NCBI GenBank assembly: GCA_963697565.1
Contig: CAVOOM010000007.1
Span: 372,001-436,000, forward strand
DNA length: 64,000 nucleotides
Direction of reading: 5' to 3'
From: CAWFSE01 sp963697565
GTDB lineage: Bacteria > Actinomycetota > Actinomycetes > CAVWCF01
Position numbers and translations under genes: made by a program. Below are positions 1 through 8,566 of the stretch, piece after piece; positions within the stretch are counted from its first letter, which is position 1; each line of letters opens with the position of its first letter. The notes beneath the pieces were generated by a model. It made no database searches. It saw only the letters and a program-made list of their open reading frames with translations, and was not told the origin of the DNA.

Positions 1-446
<446 letters not shown>

Positions 447-621
447 GACGACCTCCGTCGGGTGGCGGCCGTAGGCGGCCGCGAACAACAGCGCGGTAAC
501 TACGCCGGCGCGATACCGGCGAGCCCGACGCTAGGACCAACCGGGGGACGGGTCAACGCGCGACGCCCCGACACGCCGGGGCAAAGTCTCGATGCTGGCT
601 TGAGAGATCGAACCCTCTACC

Positions 622-1122
622 TCAGGGTGAGGGTTGCTCCGGCTGCGGAGGGCCCTCGGGGCCGGCGAAGTCCTCGGGCGAGATGGTGTCCAGGAACTCG
701 CGGAACTTCTCGACCTCGTCCTCCTGCTCGTCGGGGATCTCGATGCCCGCGTCCTCGAGCACCTGCTCGGCGCCCACGATCGGCGCCCCGGTGCGCAGGG
801 CCAGGGCGATGGCGTCCGACGGGCGGGCGCTGACCTCGACCCCGCCGTCAAAGGCCAGCACCGCGTAGAAGACGCCGTCGCGCAGCTCGGTGATCCGCAC
901 CTGCTGCAGCTCGCGTCCCAACGCCGTCAGCACGTCGCGGAGCAGGTCGTGGGTGAGCGGCCGAGGAGGGGTCACCCCCTGCTGGGCGAAGGCGATCGCG
1001 CTGGCCTCGACCGCACCGATCCAGATCGGCAGGTAGCGGTCGCCGCCGGCCTCGCGCAGCAGCACGATGGGCTGGTTGGACGGCATCTCAACCCGCACGC
1101 CAACCACGTCGAGAGGGAGCAC
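622..1122 (-). CDS. Bifunctional nuclease family protein (DUF151)
   Basis: A 166-residue protein of the bifunctional nuclease (BFN, DUF151) family, the position equivalent of Rv1829. Family landmarks are visible: PIWIGAVEASAIAFAQQG near residue 30, the LTHDLL segment, and GVEVSARPSDAIALALR near residue 90. The C-terminus is acidic and proline-rich. GTG start at 1122 is preceded by GGAAGA. Plant family members have DNase and RNase activity, but the bacterial function is unsettled, so nuclease activity here is inference. It lies between two MerR genes on the same strand. Confidence 0.9.
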   Translation of the reverse strand: MLPLDVVGVRVEMPSNQPIVLLREAGGDRYLPIWIGAVEASAIAFAQQGVTPPRPLTHDLLRDVLTALGRELQQVRITELRDGVFYAVLAFDGGVEVSARPSDAIALALRTGAPIVGAEQVLEDAGIEIPDEQEDEVEKFREFLDTISPEDFAGPEGPPQPEQPSP

Positions 1123-1132
1123 GTCTTCCAGA

Positions 1133-1885
1133 CTAGCGCGGCAGCCCGGGACCGAGGCCGGAGCGCACGAGCGACGCGTGCAGGGTCACCGAGAGCGCCG
1201 CCAGCTCGCGGACGACCTCCTCGGCGCGGGCCCGCGACTCCGAGCCCTTCTGCCGCAGCATCGGGGTCACGACCTGCTCCACCAGGCCGATCTCGCGATC
1301 CGCCGCCGACTTGAACGCCTTGAGGTGGCGCGATTCCAGGCCGAAGTCGGCCAGCCGCGCGACCGTGCGCGCCACCGTGAGGGCGTCACCGTCGTAGTAG
1401 GCCGAGCCGCTGCGCGGGCCGATCAGGCCGTACTGCTCGCACTGCGTGAGGGCCTCGTCGCCGAGGCCGGACGAGTCGAGCAGCTCAGCCCGGCTCAGCC
1501 GCAGCTCGTCGGGGTCGCGCGCGAAGTCGGCGGCGGTGGGGTAGCCGTCGCCGCGCACCGCCGACAGCGGGACCCGCGGGGCGGTGCCTGGAGCCGCGGC
1601 GGGCTCAAGGCCCCGGTCGAGGGCCTCCAGGTGCTCCTTGATGACGCGCAGCGGGAGGTACTGGTCGCGCTGGGCGGACAGCACGTAGCGCAGCCGCTGG
1701 ACGTCGTCATGGCTGAACTTGCGGTAGCCCGACGCCGTCCGCTGCGGCTCGACCAGGCCCTCCGACTCGAGGAACCGGATCTTGGAGATCGTGACGTCGG
1801 GGAAGTCCGGGCGGAGCTTGCCTAGGACCTCGCCGATCGACATGTACGCCCGGGCCGGCGCGACCCGCTGGGCCGACGAGGTCAT
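1133..1885 (-). CDS. ftsR: MerR-family regulator, FtsR-like
   Basis: A 250-residue MerR protein. The DNA-binding domain spans about residues 14-85: YMSIGEVLGKLRPDFPDVTI, then ISKIRFLESEGLVEPQRTAS and the wing GYRKFSHDDVQRLRYVL. The long C-terminal part has a second helical region (LADFGLESRHLKAFKSAADR). It is the positional equivalent of Rv1828 and of Corynebacterium glutamicum FtsR, an activator of ftsZ. Its ATG overlaps the stop of the upstream FHA gene (ATGA), so the two are translationally coupled. Gene symbol rests on family plus synteny. Confidence 0.88.
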   Translation of the reverse strand: MTSSAQRVAPARAYMSIGEVLGKLRPDFPDVTISKIRFLESEGLVEPQRTASGYRKFSHDDVQRLRYVLSAQRDQYLPLRVIKEHLEALDRGLEPAAAPGTAPRVPLSAVRGDGYPTAADFARDPDELRLSRAELLDSSGLGDEALTQCEQYGLIGPRSGSAYYDGDALTVARTVARLADFGLESRHLKAFKSAADREIGLVEQVVTPMLRQKGSESRARAEEVVRELAALSVTLHASLVRSGLGPGLPR

Positions 1886-2346
1886 GCCCCCTCCCCCGCC
1901 TGCTGCGGTGCGGCGTCGTGGAACACCATCCGGAACTTCCCGATCTGCACCTCGTCGCCACCAGCCAGCGCCACGCGCTCCACGGCCGAGCGGTTGACGT
2001 ACGTGCCGTTCAGGCTGCCGACGTCCTCGACGAAGAAGCCGGTCTCGGTGCGGACGAACCGCGCGTGGTGGCGGGACACCGTGATGTCGTCGAGGAAGAT
2101 CTCGTTGTCGGGGTTGCGGCCCACCGTGGTGGTGTCGGCGTCGAGCAGGAATCGGGCACCCGCGGACGGTCCCTGCTGAACGACGAGCAAGGCCGTTCCC
2201 GGCAGCAGCGCCTCGATGACCGCGTTGGCCTCCCGTTCGGCCTCCGCGGCCTCGTCGGCGGGTTCGGGGGCGCCCGTGGGAGCCCCCGAAGCGCCGAGGC
2301 CGTGCAGCGTCGTGGTGTCGTCCATCCCCGCCTCATCGCCCGGCAT
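1882..2346 (-). CDS. garA: FHA-domain protein, GarA/OdhI-like
   Basis: About 154 residues. A single C-terminal FHA domain is clear: TTVGRNPDNEIFLDDITVSR with the phosphothreonine-binding Arg, Ser-Arg-His, then VGSLNGTYVNR and DEVQIGKFRMVF. An N-terminal DDTTT motif occupies the place of the ETTS phosphosite through which PknB/PknG switch mycobacterial GarA off. The family binds 2-oxoglutarate dehydrogenase and glutamate dehydrogenase and controls glutamate metabolism. I chose ATG 2346 because GAGAGG sits about 8 bases upstream; a GTG at 2355 would overlap that site. It lies between gcvH and the ftsR-like gene, as in M. tuberculosis. Confidence 0.9.
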   Translation of the reverse strand: MPGDEAGMDDTTTLHGLGASGAPTGAPEPADEAAEAEREANAVIEALLPGTALLVVQQGPSAGARFLLDADTTTVGRNPDNEIFLDDITVSRHHARFVRTETGFFVEDVGSLNGTYVNRSAVERVALAGGDEVQIGKFRMVFHDAAPQQAGEGA

Positions 2347-2439
2347 GGCGGCCACCTCTCGACGTCTGGTTGAGGGTGAGAAGCGTAGGCAGGGCGGAGG
2401 CCCGCGGTCAACTGGCCGGGGCGGGCCTCCTGGCCGTCC

Positions 2440-2823
2440 TCAGGCGGTCGAGGCCGCGTAGGCCGCGGCGTCCAGCAGCCCGGCGGCCTGGCCGACGTCT
2501 GCGAGCCGCAACTCGAACATCCAGCCCTCGCCGTAGGGGTCGCTGTTGACGAGCTCCGGGGCGCCGTCCAGCGCCTCGTTGCGGGCCGTCACCTCGCCGC
2601 TGAGCGGGGCGTAGATGTCGCTCACGCTCTTGGTCGACTCGACCTCGCCGCAGGCCTGGCCGGCGTCCAGCCGGGCCCCGACCTCGGGCAGGGAGACGTA
2701 CACGATGTCGCCGAGGGCCTCCTGCGCGTAGTCGGTGATGCCGACCCGGACCGTGCCCGGCTCCGCGCCATCGACCCGCACCCACTCGTGCTCCGCGGTG
2801 TACTTCAGGTCCTCGGGGTTCAC
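2440..2823 (-). CDS. gcvH: Glycine cleavage system H protein
   Basis: A 127-residue lipoyl carrier protein. The lipoylated lysine is Lys65 in ESTKSVSDIYAPLSGEV. Other family landmarks are YTAEHEWV at the N-terminus, GITDYAQEALGDIVYVSLP, and NSDPYGEGWMFEL. It shuttles the methylamine group between the P, T and L proteins, which are not in this window. GTG start at 2823. The gene belongs to the conserved gcvH-garA-MerR block and is not part of a gcvTP operon. Confidence 0.95.
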   Translation of the reverse strand: MNPEDLKYTAEHEWVRVDGAEPGTVRVGITDYAQEALGDIVYVSLPEVGARLDAGQACGEVESTKSVSDIYAPLSGEVTARNEALDGAPELVNSDPYGEGWMFELRLADVGQAAGLLDAAAYAASTA

Positions 2824-2876
2824 TCGCTCGCCTTCCGCGCAGCAGGGATGGGACGTCCGCGGACGGCCGGAGCCGC

Positions 2877-3587
2877 CTAGGGCGCGGGTTGAGCGTAGCC
2901 AGCCGCCGAAAGCGCCCGCAACGCGTCCACCGTCACGGTCTCCTGCTCCTCCACCGTGGCGTCGCCGCCGCCCCCGCGGACGCTGTCGAGAACCCCGCCG
3001 GGGATCCGCAGCGCAGCAGCCAGGGTGCGCGGGTCGCCGATCACCCGGAACTCGTAGGGGCCGTCCACGGTGACGCCGTCGACCTGCACACGGCCGTCCG
3101 GGGCCTGGGTGAAGTAGGTGGAGGCGACGACCCGCACGTCGCCGAGCTGGATCGCCTCGGCCCCCGCGTCGCGCAGCTCCTGCACGGTGTCAAGGAGCAG
3201 AGCGGCGTCATCCACGCCGTCGATGGTCACCACCAGGCCGGGCCCCTCCGCTGCGACCGTCCCGGCGAGGATGCCCAGCACGGCCGCCCGCCGCTCGGCC
3301 TCCGCCAGGGCGGCCTCGTCGCCGGCCGAGCCGGAGCGCAGGCGGTCGCGGGTGGCGGACAGGTCGCGCAGCTCGGCCTGCAGACGGTCGGAGCGGACCG
3401 ACAGGTCGTCGAGGATGCCGACCAGGTCGGACTGGCGGGCGGTGGCGAGGTTGTCATCGGCGGCGCCGACCTGGACGACAATCCCGAAACCCAGCAGCGC
3501 GAACAGCGCGCCGACGAGCAGGTGGCTGGCGTCGCGCTTGGGGCGCAGGGCGCCGCGCACGCGCACCCAGGAGCGGTTGGTGCTCAT
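2877..3587 (-). CDS. DUF881 membrane-anchored protein (downstream copy)
   Basis: A 236-residue protein with one N-terminal membrane segment (LLVGALFALLGFGIVVQV), then a coiled coil (SDRLQAELRDLSATRDRLR) and an extracytoplasmic DUF881 domain with GLVVTIDG and IQLGDVRV. It corresponds to Rv1825. Its ATG overlaps the stop of the small basic protein gene (ATGA). DUF881 proteins flanking a small basic protein are typical of Gram-positive division/envelope loci; the biochemical function is unknown. Confidence 0.88.
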   Translation of the reverse strand: MSTNRSWVRVRGALRPKRDASHLLVGALFALLGFGIVVQVGAADDNLATARQSDLVGILDDLSVRSDRLQAELRDLSATRDRLRSGSAGDEAALAEAERRAAVLGILAGTVAAEGPGLVVTIDGVDDAALLLDTVQELRDAGAEAIQLGDVRVVASTYFTQAPDGRVQVDGVTVDGPYEFRVIGDPRTLAAALRIPGGVLDSVRGGGGDATVEEQETVTVDALRALSAAGYAQPAP

Positions 3588-3916
3588 GCGCCGAACAGCT
3601 TGCGTCGGATGGCGGCGGCGTTGGCGAAGATCCGCATGGCGAGCACGACGACGACGCCGGTGGACAGCTGCGCCCCCACGCCGAGCTGGTCGCCGAGGAA
3701 GACGATGAGCGCGGCCACCAGGACGTTCGACACGAACGAGATGACGAACACCCGGTCGCTGAAGACCCCGTCCACGATGGCGCGGGCGGCTCCGAAGACG
3801 GCGTCCAGCGCCGCCACGACGGCAATCGGGAGGTACGGCTGCAGCCAGATCGGGATGACAGGCTGGAGCAGCAGTCCGGCGATCACGCCCACGATCAGGC
3901 CGACGACGGCGATCAC
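3584..3916 (-). CDS. Small basic protein, DUF1290 (SbpA-like)
   Basis: A 110-residue integral membrane protein with about three hydrophobic segments: VVGLIVGVIAGLLLQPVIPI, a middle segment through ALDAVFGAARAIVDG, and SFVSNVLVAALIVFLGDQLG. The C-terminus AAAIRRKLFGA is basic. It is the Rv1824 equivalent. The GTG start at 3916 overlaps the stop of the upstream DUF881 gene (GTGA), and its own stop overlaps the next start, so the three genes form one coupled unit. Family function is unknown; position suggests a membrane partner of the two DUF881 proteins. Confidence 0.88.
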   Translation of the reverse strand: MIAVVGLIVGVIAGLLLQPVIPIWLQPYLPIAVVAALDAVFGAARAIVDGVFSDRVFVISFVSNVLVAALIVFLGDQLGVGAQLSTGVVVVLAMRIFANAAAIRRKLFGA

Positions 3917-4719
3917 GGCGCCTCCCGGGCGTACGACAGGTCCGGCAGGGCGGCCGCGGGAAGCACGACCCGATCCCGGCTGGTGACGGCGAAGCTCAAT
4001 CCATACGTGCTCTGCAGGGTACGCAGGGACTCGGCGGCAGGTCCGGTGACGAACCGCGGCTCCAGGCGCTTGGGGTCGCCGATGGCCTTGAGCGTGTACG
4101 GCGTGGTGAGGGGCCGGTAGTCGACGAGGATCGCATCGCCCGCGGACCGGATCGCCGAGCGGCTGGTCAGCCGCAGGCCGTTGACGGTGATGGCCTCGGC
4201 GCCGGCGGCCCACAGCCCGTTCACCGCGATCTGCAGGTCGCGGTCGAGCACCCGGGCCAGCGTGGGATCGTCGCCTTGCGGGTCGGCCGCGTCGTCCAGC
4301 ACGACCTCGATGCCCGGGCCCACCACGGCCGCTCCCCCGGCGCCGAGCTCCAGCGCCTGGAGGCGGGCGGCGTCCGCGGAGCCCAGCCGCTCTTCGCGGA
4401 GACCGGAGACCTCGCTGCGCAGAGCCGCCGCCTCCTCGGCGAGGGCGTCGGTCTCGGCCGTCTGCGCGGCCACCTCGTTGAGCAGCCCGGCGCGGGCCAC
4501 GGCCACATCGGGGGCCGAGCGCCGAACCTGGACGAGGGCGGCGGCGAGCAGCAGGCCAGCGAGGGCGAAGACCACGATCAGCGCGATCCAGGAGCGCGGA
4601 CCGCCGACGCCGCGGCCCTCCTCAGCGGTCCGGGCGTAGTCCGGATCGAGGGCGTCGGCCGTCAGCCGGTCCAGCAGCGACATGGTCGACCACGGGCTGG
4701 ACGTGGGCGGCGTGGTCAC
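3913..4719 (-). CDS. DUF881 membrane-anchored protein (upstream copy)
   Basis: 268 residues from GTG 4719, which overlaps the pgsA-like stop (GTGA); ATG 4683 (MSLLDRL) is an alternative start. There is one membrane segment (IALIVVFALAGLLLAAALVQ, about residues 46-65), a coiled coil (AALRSEVSGLREERLGS), then the DUF881 fold with GIEVVLDD and VNGLRLTSRSAIRSAG. It corresponds to Rv1823. The paralogue at 2877-3587 is shorter, and the two sandwich the small basic protein gene. Confidence 0.88.
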   Translation of the reverse strand: MTTPPTSSPWSTMSLLDRLTADALDPDYARTAEEGRGVGGPRSWIALIVVFALAGLLLAAALVQVRRSAPDVAVARAGLLNEVAAQTAETDALAEEAAALRSEVSGLREERLGSADAARLQALELGAGGAAVVGPGIEVVLDDAADPQGDDPTLARVLDRDLQIAVNGLWAAGAEAITVNGLRLTSRSAIRSAGDAILVDYRPLTTPYTLKAIGDPKRLEPRFVTGPAAESLRTLQSTYGLSFAVTSRDRVVLPAAALPDLSYAREAP

Positions 4720-5345
4720 GGCAGGTCAGACGCGGGCGTCGCGGCAGGGGTTCCGCGCCTCGCCTCCCGAGCCAGCTGGCGCACCTGCCACAGGTAGAGC
4801 AGCCCCGCCCACCAGTAGAGGGCCGACCCCCAGATCGCGAAGGCCCAGCCGACGACGCGCGCGACCAGGGCCAGGGTGCCGGTGCCGTCCCCCAGCAGCA
4901 GCAACGGGAAGGCGTACAGCAGGTTGAAGGTGGCCGCCTTGCCCAGGAAGTGCACGGGCAGCGGGCCGTACCCCAGGTGGCGCAGGATCGGCAGGGTTGC
5001 GGCGAGCACCACATCGCGGGCCAGCAGGGCGATCACGAGCCACCACGGCACGATGTCGCGCAGCGCCAGGCCGAGCAGGGTCGCGATGATGTACAGACGG
5101 TCGGCTAGCGGGTCGAGCAGCTGGCCCAGCCGCGAGATCTGGTGCAGCCGGCGGGCCAGGACCCCGTCGAGGTAGTCGGTGAAGCCGCTGACCATCAGCA
5201 GCCCGACGGCCCAGTAGTCCGCTGTCTCGTTGTCCTGGAGGATCAGCCAGAGGAAGAGCGGGACGCCCAGTAGCCGCAAGAAGGACAGCACGTTGGGGAC
5301 CGTCCAGATCCGATCGGTCTGGACCTCGGTCTCCTGCACCTCCAC
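4716..5345 (-). CDS. pgsA: CDP-alcohol phosphatidyltransferase (PgsA-like)
   Basis: 209 residues with several membrane helices and an intact CDP-alcohol phosphatidyltransferase signature, DGVLARRLHQISRLGQLLDP continuing LADR (D-G-x2-A-R-x8-G-x3-D-x3-D). Such enzymes exchange CMP of CDP-diacylglycerol for an alcohol, here probably glycerol-3-phosphate or a related polyol. The position matches Rv1822 (pgsA2). It heads the block with the DUF881 genes; narI ends only 24 bases upstream on the same strand, so read-through from the nar operon is possible. Confidence 0.88.
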   Translation of the reverse strand: MEVQETEVQTDRIWTVPNVLSFLRLLGVPLFLWLILQDNETADYWAVGLLMVSGFTDYLDGVLARRLHQISRLGQLLDPLADRLYIIATLLGLALRDIVPWWLVIALLARDVVLAATLPILRHLGYGPLPVHFLGKAATFNLLYAFPLLLLGDGTGTLALVARVVGWAFAIWGSALYWWAGLLYLWQVRQLAREARRGTPAATPASDLP

Positions 5346-5369
5346 CTGCGCGACCCTACCGGGGCGCGG

Positions 5370-6113
5370 TCAGGATCCGACCCGCTCCCACCCGCGCCGC
5401 GGGGCGTGGCCCTGCGGTCCGGTCAGCCCGGCGTCCTTGGTGCGGTAGACGACGTACGGCCGGAACAGGTAGCCCACCGGCGCCGAGAAGGCGTGGACGA
5501 GCCGGGTGAAGGGCCACACCATGAACAGCAGCATGCCGGCGACCGCGTGAACCCGGAAGGACGGCGGCGCAGCGGCCATCAGCTCGCCCTGCGGCTGCAG
5601 CACGAGGATCGACCGGAACCAGACCGAGACGTCCTCGCGGTAGTTGTGTCCGTCTCCGATGATCCCGGCCCCCACCATCGTGGTGAGCAGGCCCAGGCAG
5701 ATCGCGCCGACCAGGAAGATGTACATCACCTTGTCGTTCTTCGTGGTGGCCATGAAGACCGGGCCGGTGGTGCGGCGGCGGTAGATCAGCATGGACACGC
5801 CGGCGAGGGTGGCCAGCCCGGCGACAGCCCCCAGGGTGACCGCGAACGCGTGGTAGATGCCCTCGCTGATGCCGAGCCAGTCGGTCCAGGCCTCGGGGAC
5901 CAGCAGTCCGACCACGTGGCCACCAACCACGGCGAGGATCCCGAGGTGGAACAGCGGGCTGGCGATCCGCAGCAGCGACCCCTCGTACAGCTGCGACGAG
6001 CGGGTCGTCCAGCCGAATCGGTCGTAGCGGAACCGCCACCAGACCCCGACAACCAAGACGGCGATCGTGATGTAGGGCAGCACATCCCACAGGAAGAGGT
6101 TCAGCGGGCTCAT
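5370..6113 (-). CDS. narI: Respiratory nitrate reductase gamma subunit (cytochrome b)
   Basis: 247 residues, five predicted membrane helices. NarI carries two b hemes that take electrons from quinol to NarH. The candidate axial histidines are visible in SPLFHLGI, GGHVVGLL, FRVHAVAG and TRLVHAFS, two near the N-terminal third and two near the C-terminus, as in Escherichia coli NarI. Its start overlaps the narJ stop (ATGA). It is the last nar gene before the pgsA-like gene. Confidence 0.95.
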   Translation of the reverse strand: MSPLNLFLWDVLPYITIAVLVVGVWWRFRYDRFGWTTRSSQLYEGSLLRIASPLFHLGILAVVGGHVVGLLVPEAWTDWLGISEGIYHAFAVTLGAVAGLATLAGVSMLIYRRRTTGPVFMATTKNDKVMYIFLVGAICLGLLTTMVGAGIIGDGHNYREDVSVWFRSILVLQPQGELMAAAPPSFRVHAVAGMLLFMVWPFTRLVHAFSAPVGYLFRPYVVYRTKDAGLTGPQGHAPRRGWERVGS

Positions 6114-6817
6114 CGCGCGGCTCCATCCAGAAGGGGCAGCAGGTTCTGGCCTGCGGGCGGGTACGGCGTGAGGTCAAGGCCGACGGCCTCGGCCGGTGGG
6201 CCGGCCATGGCCAGCCGCCGGGCCTCGCGCAGGCCATCCGGCCCGGGCTCAGGAAGGGTCGCGGCGACGGCCCCCAGCACTCCCGCATACGGGCTGCCGT
6301 GCTCGGCGAGGGAGTCCCGCACCATGGCGATGGGGGTCGTGTGCGCGGCGAGCAGCTCGCCCCCGCCGGCCGGATCGACCGTGGCGGCGAACTCAAGGAC
6401 CACCGTGAGATGGTCGGCCAGCTCGTGCTGGGGCGGTGCGGCGCCCGCCTCGCGGTACGCGCCGGTGAACCGCAGGATGGCCTGCCCGCGGTTGCGGGTG
6501 TCGCCCGCGGTCCAGTAGGTGAGGAAGAGCGTGCGGCGGCGCTTCTGGTCGAAGGTCTCGACGTAGCGGGCCTGGGCGTCGATCAGCCGGCCCTGCGCCG
6601 CGGACTGCAGGAGGTCGTCGGCGAGGGCGCCCAAGGGCTCGGCCAGCGCCGCGGGCAGCGCCTCGACCGCCTCGCGGACCATTGGGAGGTCGGCGACCAG
6701 GGCCTCGTCGGGATAGGCCAGCAGGAGGGATGCGGCCTGCCAGCAGATGCGGCGGTCGCGCTCGCGGATGACCGTCGGCCGGCGCCCGTTGCGGGTCTTG
6801 ACCAAGCGCGCCCTCAT
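6110..6817 (-). CDS. narJ: Nitrate reductase molybdenum cofactor assembly chaperone
   Basis: About 235 residues. NarJ/TorD-family chaperone that binds apo-NarG and guides cofactor insertion before membrane attachment. Visible landmarks: ASLLLAYPDE near the N-terminus, YVETFDQKRRRTLFLTYWTA and the conserved DHLTVVLEFAA. ATG 6817 is preferred over GTG 6823 because GGAGGA lies about 7 bases upstream of it, and it overlaps the frame-corrected narH stop at 6814 (ATGA). Confidence 0.93.
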   Translation of the reverse strand: MRARLVKTRNGRRPTVIRERDRRICWQAASLLLAYPDEALVADLPMVREAVEALPAALAEPLGALADDLLQSAAQGRLIDAQARYVETFDQKRRRTLFLTYWTAGDTRNRGQAILRFTGAYREAGAAPPQHELADHLTVVLEFAATVDPAGGGELLAAHTTPIAMVRDSLAEHGSPYAGVLGAVAATLPEPGPDGLREARRLAMAGPPAEAVGLDLTPYPPAGQNLLPLLDGAAR

Positions 6818-8509
6818 GCCCACTCCTCCCCCGCGCCGGCGACCGGGGGCGTGGCGTCCGGCGGGAAGAGCCCCTGCGGGCTGCCTTGGCCGTCCCAGTT
6901 GAGCAGGTTGACCCGGCCGGGGCCCCCGCGGGTACCAGACAGGTTCTCCGACGACTGCCGCTCCTTGAGCGCGTGGAAGGTCTCCACGGCCACCGGCACC
7001 GGGGTACCTGAGGCCTCACCGAAGGGTCCGGACCCGGTGAGGTACATCCCCGGTCCGCCGTCGAAGTCGAGCGAGCAAGCCGGGTTCCTCCGCCTGGCCC
7101 CTGAGGTTGGCGGGCACGGCGTAGCCGCTCGGGATGACGTAGCGGTCGTCGTACTTGGCGATGGCCAGCAGCCGGTACATCGCGTAGAGCGACTCCTCGG
7201 TCATGCCGACCGCCTCGGGGATCTGCGGGCGGGTCTCGCGGCCGAGGTTGACGTCACGCATGTACGCACGCATGGCGGCGAGCTTCTTCAGGACCCCGTC
7301 GACCACGGCTGTGTCGCCCGCGGTGAACAGCTCGGCGAGGTACTGGATCGGGATCCGCAGCGCCTCGATGGCCCCGAAGAGGTTGTCGCTGCTCTCCGCG
7401 TCGTGCCCGGTCTCGCGCAGGGCGTCGACCACCGGCGACAGCGGCGGGATGTACCAGACCATCGGCATCGTGCGGTACTCCGGGTGCAGCGGCAGCGCGA
7501 CGCGGTACTCCTTGGCCAGGGCGTAGACCGGCGACTTGCGCGCCGCCTGCATCCAGTCGTCCGGGATGCCCTCCGCGCGGGCCGCGGCGATCACCTCGGG
7601 GTCATGCGGATCCAGCATGATCGACAGCTGGGCCTCGTAGAGGTCCTGGTCATTCGCTGCGGTGGCCGCCTCGAGGACCCGGTCGGCGTCGTACAGGAAG
7701 AGGCCGAGGTAGCGGAGCCGTCCGACGCACGTCTCCGAGCACACCGTCGGCAGCCCGACCTCGAGCCGCGGGTAGCACAGGGTGCACTTCTCGGCCTTGC
7801 CGGTCTTGTGGTTGAAGTAGACCTTCTTGTACGGGCAGCCGGACACGCACATCCGCCAGCCACGGCACTGGTCCTGGTCCACCAGCACAATGCCGTCCTC
7901 GGCGCGCTTGTACATCGCGCCGGACGGGCACGAGGCCACGCACGCCGGGTTGAGGCAGTGCTCGCAGATCCGCGGCAGGTAGAACATGAAGGTCTGCTCG
8001 AGCTCGGTGGAGATCTGCTCGCTGAGCCGCTTGAGGATCGGGTCGCCGGCGAGGGTGGCCTCGCTGCCGCCCAGGTTGTCGTCCCAGTTGGCCGACGCCT
8101 CGACCTTCATCGGCTTGCCGGTGATGAGCGAGATCGGCCGGGCCACCGGCAGGTGCTCCCCAAGCGGGGCGTTGACGAGCGTCTCGTAGTCGTACGTCCA
8201 GGGCTCGTAGTAGTCCCTGATCGACGGCAGCTTGGGGTTGGAGAAGATCTTCGTCAGCCGGTGCAGGCGGCCGCCCCCACGCAGCCGCAGCCGGCCCTTG
8301 GCGTCGAGCCGCCAGCCGCCGCGCCACTCGTCCTGGTCCTGGTACGTCCGGGGGTACCCCTGGCCCGGGCGCGTCTCGACGTTGTTGAACCAGGCGTACT
8401 CGACCCCCGCGCGGTTGGTCCACGCCTGCTTGCAGGTCACCGAGCAGGTGTGGCACCCGATGCACTTGTCGAGGTTCATCACCATGCCCATCTGGGCCAT
8501 GACCTTCAT
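6814..8509 (-). CDS. narH: Respiratory nitrate reductase beta subunit (frameshifted near the C-terminus)
   Basis: The iron-sulfur subunit that relays electrons from NarI hemes to NarG. Four cluster-binding groups are visible: CIGCHTCSVTC, CEHCLNPACVASC, CRGWRMCVSGCPYKK (a Trp replaces one Cys, typical of the 3Fe-4S cluster) and CTLCYPR. The intact reading frame stops at 7016, but the expected C-terminus (ACSLDFDGGPGMYLTGSGPF and onward) continues in another frame to 6814. Removing one G from the run at about 7080-7086 joins them, and the corrected stop overlaps the narJ ATG. I therefore annotate one gene of about 565 residues with a one-base insertion. Confidence 0.92.
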
Positions 8510-8566
8510 GTGGTCGCACTCCTCGTCTCGCTCGTGCCTCGCTCGACTCGTCGCCGCTCCGGCATA

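Noticed and set aside
2824..2876. Glycine riboswitch before gcvH
   Set aside because: The upstream gap is only 53 bases, too short for the aptamer, and shows none of its conserved pairing.
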